From the NCBI GenBank assembly GCA_024278415.1, contig JAJRTI010000788.1:1-19348 (forward strand): a DNA stretch of 19,348 bases, read 5' to 3'. Both the position numbers and the translations under genes were made by a program. This document shows positions 15,846-19,348 of the stretch, piece after piece; the first letter of the stretch is position 1, and every line of letters starts with the position of its first letter. This DNA is from Planctomycetota bacterium (GTDB lineage: Bacteria; Planctomycetota; Brocadiia; JAJRTI01). The notes below the pieces were generated by a model. It was not told where the DNA came from. It saw only the letters and a list, made by a program, of their open reading frames with translations, and searched no databases.

Positions 15846-16461
15846 ACATGTCGCCCTCCGCGTCCAATTCAGCGGAGGTCTCTCAGACAATCGAGGATCA
15901 CAATCAGACACACATTCTCCGCGTTTCGCACACATGGGGTTCGTACCGTCCTCGAGTCGTCAGATCCTACCCATCAAACACCGGTTTCGTTTCCGCCAGT
16001 CGCCATCGCTCATAGCGGATTCGTGCGCAGTCCGCGAAGTGTAGCCTCCGGCCTGCCGAAATGCAACCGCCATGCTGCCAGGAGCTTCGAGAGAGGAGGC
16101 CGAGACGTCCCCTCTGGATACCACAGGCTCGTCCTCAGCCCATTCATGCTGGCCATCCACAGAGGGCGACATGCGGCCGGAGAAGGCTGCTCCACAGGCT
16201 TAGCCCGTGGAACTGCAAGAAGCACAAAGCCGGCTTCATCTGCAATCCGGGAGCGGAAGGCCCGCGCCTACCGGCACAAGGTAGATGACCTATGTGAGGA
16301 ACTGCCGCACAAGGCTGTGGTGTCGGAACGCTTGATGATGTGCATAGAGAGCAGGCGAGATGTGCTTGCGCACGACCATGTCGCATTGAGCGCTCCGGCA
16401 CTACGGCCGCATGCGGACATGGGAGGCTGTGCCCACGAGGGCGGGCGTGGCCAGCGACGCG
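15846..16461. other. Spacer between beta-helix gene and cyclase, no gene seen
   Basis: About 0.6 kb with no convincing gene. It contains a 7-bp hairpin (CCTCCGC with GCGGAGG, 15855-15878) immediately upstream of the cyclase -35, possibly an operator, and a near-perfect palindrome at 16191-16211. A plus-strand frame over 16150-16440 reads without stops but shows no family features. Confidence 0.5.
16191..16211. repeat. Near-perfect 21-bp palindrome, REP-like
   Basis: TCCACAGGC-TTA-GCCCGTGGA pairs along 9-bp arms with one mismatch. It has the same design as the other short-loop hairpins in the spacers of this window. Confidence 0.45.
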
Positions 16462-18264
16462 TCAGAACGCCCTGGCTCCGATAGTCGGCGCCTTGCCGTT
16501 GAACGGAATCCCCACGTGGGTCCCTCTGCCGAAACAGGGGCTGCCGGGCCTCAGCGTGAAATCGCGCTTCGCCGCGTTCGCAAAACCCGGCTCCACGCAC
16601 AGCGAGTGCTTGCCCATCCCCGTTGCGGCCCGATACTCAGCGAACGTCTTGAGCTTCACGCCAACGAAGCTGCGCGACGAGGGCCCAAGAGACTTGTCCC
16701 TGACGCAGCCCCATTCGGCGAACGCGCCGCGTGGGCCGATCCACATCGCGTTGTAGTCGGACTCGAGATGCGCCGTGCCGATCTTGTTCACCTTGAGCAA
16801 GACGCCCTCGGGGCCGCCGACAAGGATGTTGTTCTTCACCGCGCAATGCAAGGGATCCGCTCTCCAAGGGCCGCCGATCCAGATCTCGCCGCGGGCGTTG
16901 CGGTAGCAAGTGTTGTTGTAGATTCGCTGTTGCAGGGCGCGGCCATCAATCTCGAAGCAAGGGCCGATCTCGATCGCGTAGCCCCCCGGCTTCTTGTGGA
17001 CCTTGCCTCCCCATGAATCGCCGTAAGGCTCTTCATGCCCGTTGCCATAGATCACGTTGTTACTGATCTCATATTCCCCCTCGAACACGTAGACCCCGCC
17101 GCCGCCATTGGCAAAGATGATGTTGTCCTCAATCAGCGCCTTGTTGTGCCGGAAATACTTGAACTTGATAGACGGCTTTCCGTGATGGTTGAAGACCTGG
17201 ATGCCGAGGTTACTGCACTGGTAGATGACGTTTCCCTTCACGAGCAGGTCGTGCCCGCATTTCAGATCGATGCCGTCCTCGTTCAGCACATGGTGAATCG
17301 TGTTGCCAACGAGCTGATGGCCCACCCCGCCGGAATACCCGTTCTGTATGATGATGCCTTCCGAACAGCAGTAGCTGATCTCATTCCCCTCAATCCGGTT
17401 GTAGTTGGAGTTCCGGGAGATCTGCACCCCGGTGTACCCAACGTGCGATATGCGGTTGTTCTTGACTAGATTGTAGTCCGCGCCGCTGGCCAGGTGAATC
17501 CCAGAGTCCGCGGCCGAGTATTGCAGGACGCAATCGGAAACGACATTGTGGTCGCCCCCTCGGATGTACGCGATCCGAAGCGCGGCGTTCCTCAGCACGA
17601 AGCCTTGCACGTGGACGTAGCTCCCGCTGATGAACAGACACCCGCCGCGGCGGATGGCCTCGATCGTTTTCGTCCTTGGGTCGCTGGAGTCCGAGCACCA
17701 GACGTACACGGTCTTCGTCTCATGATCGTAGCTGAACTGGCCCGGCTTCTTGGGCATCTCCGACGTCTCTCTGAGCGGCTCCCCATTCTCGAACACCTCA
17801 TCCGTATCCCTGCCGCCGACGCCGTCCCAGTTCCCCGCCTTGCCCTTGCACTTCATCCAGCCCTCTGGCGCCCACCAGTCCACGGTAGCTCGGTACACGC
17901 TCCCCGAATGGCGCACCCACCCCGTCACCGGATCCGCCCCCGTGACCACGACCTTGCCCTTGTCTGCTCGGAAGATGATAGGCTTGCCGCGCTGGCCAGA
18001 CAGGGCCAGGCTGACTTGCTCCCGATACACCCCCTCGTGCACGAGCACCGTGTCGCCTGCGCGAGCCACCGAAGCGGCATGGCCGATTGTTCGCCACGGC
18101 AGCTCCCTGGTCCCAGGGTTGGCGTCATCGGCTCCCGGGCTCGTCTGTGCGACATGGTACACCTTGCCCTCTGCGGCCGCGGCGTAGGCGCTCGGCAGCA
18201 CGCTGGTGAGCGAGAACAAGGCGGCGAGCAGGGCCACGCAACACGGATGGAGTTTCTGGGTCAA
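16462..18264 (-). CDS. Exported right-handed parallel beta-helix protein
   Basis: This 600-aa protein has a signal peptide (about 1-30, ending SAYAAAAEG). The start is TTG 18264: no ATG or GTG gives the signal peptide, and GAGGAA lies 6 nt upstream. Residues 35-110 match the DUF1565-type entry of pectate-lyase-like proteins (YHVAQTSPGADDANPGT, PWRTIGHAA, GDTVLVHEGVYRE). Residues about 205-500 are beta-helix coils rich in N and V/I (for example NLVKNNRISHVGYTGVQIS, EISNNVIYGN). The C-terminal ATGMGKHS...PGFANAAKRDFTLRPGSP...IGARAF is the usual end of this family. Such proteins bind or cleave polysaccharides; I cannot assign a catalytic site, so lyase activity is unproven. It lies 87 bp after the toxin gene and could be read from the same promoter. 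Confidence 0.88.
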   Translation of the reverse strand: MTQKLHPCCVALLAALFSLTSVLPSAYAAAAEGKVYHVAQTSPGADDANPGTRELPWRTIGHAASVARAGDTVLVHEGVYREQVSLALSGQRGKPIIFRADKGKVVVTGADPVTGWVRHSGSVYRATVDWWAPEGWMKCKGKAGNWDGVGGRDTDEVFENGEPLRETSEMPKKPGQFSYDHETKTVYVWCSDSSDPRTKTIEAIRRGGCLFISGSYVHVQGFVLRNAALRIAYIRGGDHNVVSDCVLQYSAADSGIHLASGADYNLVKNNRISHVGYTGVQISRNSNYNRIEGNEISYCCSEGIIIQNGYSGGVGHQLVGNTIHHVLNEDGIDLKCGHDLLVKGNVIYQCSNLGIQVFNHHGKPSIKFKYFRHNKALIEDNIIFANGGGGVYVFEGEYEISNNVIYGNGHEEPYGDSWGGKVHKKPGGYAIEIGPCFEIDGRALQQRIYNNTCYRNARGEIWIGGPWRADPLHCAVKNNILVGGPEGVLLKVNKIGTAHLESDYNAMWIGPRGAFAEWGCVRDKSLGPSSRSFVGVKLKTFAEYRAATGMGKHSLCVEPGFANAAKRDFTLRPGSPCFGRGTHVGIPFNGKAPTIGARAF

Positions 18265-18270
18265 TTTCAG

Positions 18271-18276
18271 TTCCTC
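18271..18276 (-). promoter_or_regulatory. Ribosome binding site supporting a TTG start
   Basis: GAGGAA on the minus strand lies 6 nt before TTG 18264. It supports a non-ATG start for the beta-helix protein. Confidence 0.7.
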
Positions 18277-18316
18277 ACTTAGCGGCCGGAACCTCGATCT
18301 CGGCGCATCGTCTTCG

Positions 18317-18333
18317 GGCCGAGCTTATCGGCC
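18317..18333. terminator. Hairpin after the toxin gene, possible weak terminator
   Basis: GGCCGA and TCGGCC pair perfectly around a 5-nt loop, 18 nt after the toxin stop. No T-tract follows on the minus strand, so termination is uncertain. It may separate or tune expression of the beta-helix gene downstream. Confidence 0.35.
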
Positions 18334-18351
18334 GTCAGTGGGGCCTGCGAT

Positions 18352-18774
18352 TCAGGGTTCCGCTACGGGCTCGTCGGGCGCAATTAGTGGGATCTTCGGG
18401 AAGTAGGTCTTGTACCGCGACGGGTCCCGTGTCAGCAGAGACAATCCTGCCACCGCGGCATGGGCCCCAATGTATAAGTCAGGAAGCGGCGACCGACGCG
18501 CGCCTCCCCGGCGCCGGTAGAGCACGAAGCACCGACCCGCGAGGAAACCGGCTGGCCACGGCAGAGGCAGCCGCCGAATATCCTCAGGGGGCAACGCGTC
18601 GTCCAATTCCTCAATCTCAGAGAAATGAACGGACACCTCAGCATAGATAATGGGATTGATGGCGAGGACGTCATGCTCTGCCCTGCGCTCCAACTGCTGC
18701 GACGACCAGTCGAACCAGACCGGATCACGAGTGAAGACATCGAGAAGGACGTTGCTATCGACCAAGACCGTCAC
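18352..18774 (-). CDS. vapC: PIN-domain toxin (VapC type)
   Basis: This 140-aa protein has the four acidic residues of a PIN ribonuclease: D6 in LVDSNVLLD, E46 in IIYAEV, D99 in PDLYIGAHA and D117 in LLTRDPSRY. The size is normal for VapC. It starts with GTG 18774, whose GTGA overlaps the antitoxin stop, so translation is coupled. VapC toxins cleave tRNA, rRNA or mRNA; the target here is unknown. It shares the promoter at 19043-19071 with the antitoxin. It probably serves as a small addiction or stress module, unrelated to the exported proteins downstream. Confidence 0.9.
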   Translation of the reverse strand: MTVLVDSNVLLDVFTRDPVWFDWSSQQLERRAEHDVLAINPIIYAEVSVHFSEIEELDDALPPEDIRRLPLPWPAGFLAGRCFVLYRRRGGARRSPLPDLYIGAHAAVAGLSLLTRDPSRYKTYFPKIPLIAPDEPVAEP

Positions 18775-19001
18775 TTCTCCCCCCGTGTCAGTTTCATGAT
18801 CTGATCCGTTGTCAGGTTGCCGTCGCCGCGCCCGGCCATCCGCTCGACGAGACGAGCCCCTCGGGTTCCCGTGCGCTCAGACTTGACCAGCTTGAGGCCG
18901 TCGCGCACCGGCTTGAATTCCACTTCCGTGTGCGGCAGGAAGCCGTATTGCTCGCGAAGTCCCTGTGGGATCGTGACTTGGCCTTTAGTTGTGATCTTCA
19001 T
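18771..19001 (-). CDS. vapB: AbrB/MazE-type antitoxin
   Basis: This 76-aa protein opens with the swapped-hairpin AbrB/SpoVT fold: MKITTKGQVTIPQGLREQYG (1-20) followed by the TEVEF and DGLKLVK strands. The C-terminal half (about 41-76) is basic and probably wraps the toxin. Such antitoxins bind their own promoter; tandem CTTACT on the plus strand (19019-19030), between promoter and start, is a possible site. ATG 19001 has AAGAGG 6 nt upstream. The stop overlaps the toxin start. Confidence 0.9.
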   Translation of the reverse strand: MKITTKGQVTIPQGLREQYGFLPHTEVEFKPVRDGLKLVKSERTGTRGARLVERMAGRGDGNLTTDQIMKLTRGEK

Positions 19002-19007
19002 TCTTTA

Positions 19008-19013
19008 CCTCTT
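19008..19013 (-). promoter_or_regulatory. Ribosome binding site of the antitoxin
   Basis: AAGAGG on the minus strand lies 6 nt before ATG 19001, which confirms this start. Confidence 0.7.
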
Positions 19014-19042
19014 GGATTCTTACTCTTACTATTCCTACCACT

Positions 19043-19071
19043 ACTATACCGCGTTGGAGGCCCGCGGTCAA
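19043..19071 (-). promoter_or_regulatory. Sigma70-type promoter of the toxin-antitoxin pair
   Basis: On the minus strand -35 TTGACC (19066-19071) and -10 TATAGT (19043-19048) are separated by exactly 17 bp. Initiation near 19036 gives a purine-rich leader of about 35 nt that contains the tandem hexamer AGTAAG twice (19019-19030). Confidence 0.65.
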
Positions 19072-19141
19072 GCGAATTACATAAGGCGTCCCCTGGTCTC
19101 CCGGATGGAGCCGGAGCGAGTCTCCTCGGATCTGCACCATG

Positions 19142-19171
19142 AGCGCACATCAGCGCACATCAGCGGGTATC
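19142..19171. repeat. 10-bp tandem repeat, three units
   Basis: The unit AGCGCACATC occurs twice perfectly (19142-19161) and once in a diverged form, AGCGGGTATC (19162-19171), then TGCGG. The helical-turn period and wording resemble the dispersed 'CACAGAT/CGCAGAT' arrays I recall from environmental genomes. No gene is evident from here to the window end. Confidence 0.55.
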
Positions 19172-19348
19172 TGCGGTTCTCTGGGGCGAGCGAGGGACAG
19201 ACGATCTCGTCGGCGGATAGCCTCGGAGTGGGGCCAATGCAAGGCCGCCGGCGCGTGGGTTCTCCGTGCTGGATGGATGAGAGGTGGGCAAAAAGCATGG
19301 AGCAGATCGTGCCAGGAGCGTTGGGGGGAACACATGCCAGCAATGCAC

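Noticed and set aside
16150..16440. Possible decayed gene on the plus strand
   Set aside because: Open frame only; no motif, SD or codon pattern like the real genes here.
17494..18282. 262-codon plus-strand open frame
   Set aside because: Antisense to the beta-helix gene, which has a signal peptide, an SD and family ends.
1..19348. CRISPR array, tRNA, rRNA or transposase gene
   Set aside because: No regularly spaced direct repeats, cloverleaf, rRNA motif or transposase motif was seen on either strand.

Overview
The window is GC-rich and gene-sparse. Every gene I can support is on the minus strand, so transcription runs from the right edge to the left. The protein content suggests an uncultured Planctomycetota or other PVC-type bacterium. 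The main evidence is a very large exported methyltransferase/PQQ-propeller fusion carrying the 'DEWTHFLHGPDNNAVA' signature, which I recall from planctomycete and lentisphaeral proteins. Large exported GH-like proteins, a DUF1565-type beta-helix protein, and REP-like hairpins with short GTT/CTT loops between genes point the same way. The taxonomic call is an inference from gene style; no marker gene is present.

Region by region, in transcription order. (1) 19001-18352: an AbrB-type antitoxin and PIN-domain toxin pair with a 4-nt GTGA overlap, a clear SD and a good sigma70-type promoter (TTGACC-N17-TATAGT). (2) 18264-16462: an exported right-handed beta-helix protein read from a TTG codon with a strong SD. 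(3) 15803-14004: a membrane diguanylate cyclase whose periplasmic sensor carries two CxxCH heme c motifs, followed by HAMP, GAF-like and GGDEF regions with an intact inhibitory I-site. (4) 13424-11925: a B12-binding-domain radical SAM enzyme preceded by a consensus promoter (TTGACA-N18-TATAAT) and a leader of about 212 nt that holds a G9 tract and a strong hairpin. (5) 10813-265: three very large exported proteins. They are a GH32/sialidase-like propeller protein, a GH-like barrel protein with a duplicated beta-sandwich module, and the methyltransferase/PQQ double propeller. The last two are 73 bp apart and probably co-transcribed.

The exported proteins look like a surface or periplasmic polysaccharide-handling set. 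The heme-sensing cyclase could link redox state to c-di-GMP, but nothing in the sequence ties it to the exported proteins. The spacers (7226-7648, 10814-11924, 13425-14003, 15804-16461) hold no convincing genes but contain several REP-like or compound inverted repeats. The least ordinary observations are the heme c cyclase, an apparently exported methyltransferase domain, and the long structured leader of the radical SAM gene. I did not find a clear multi-gene system of a new kind.
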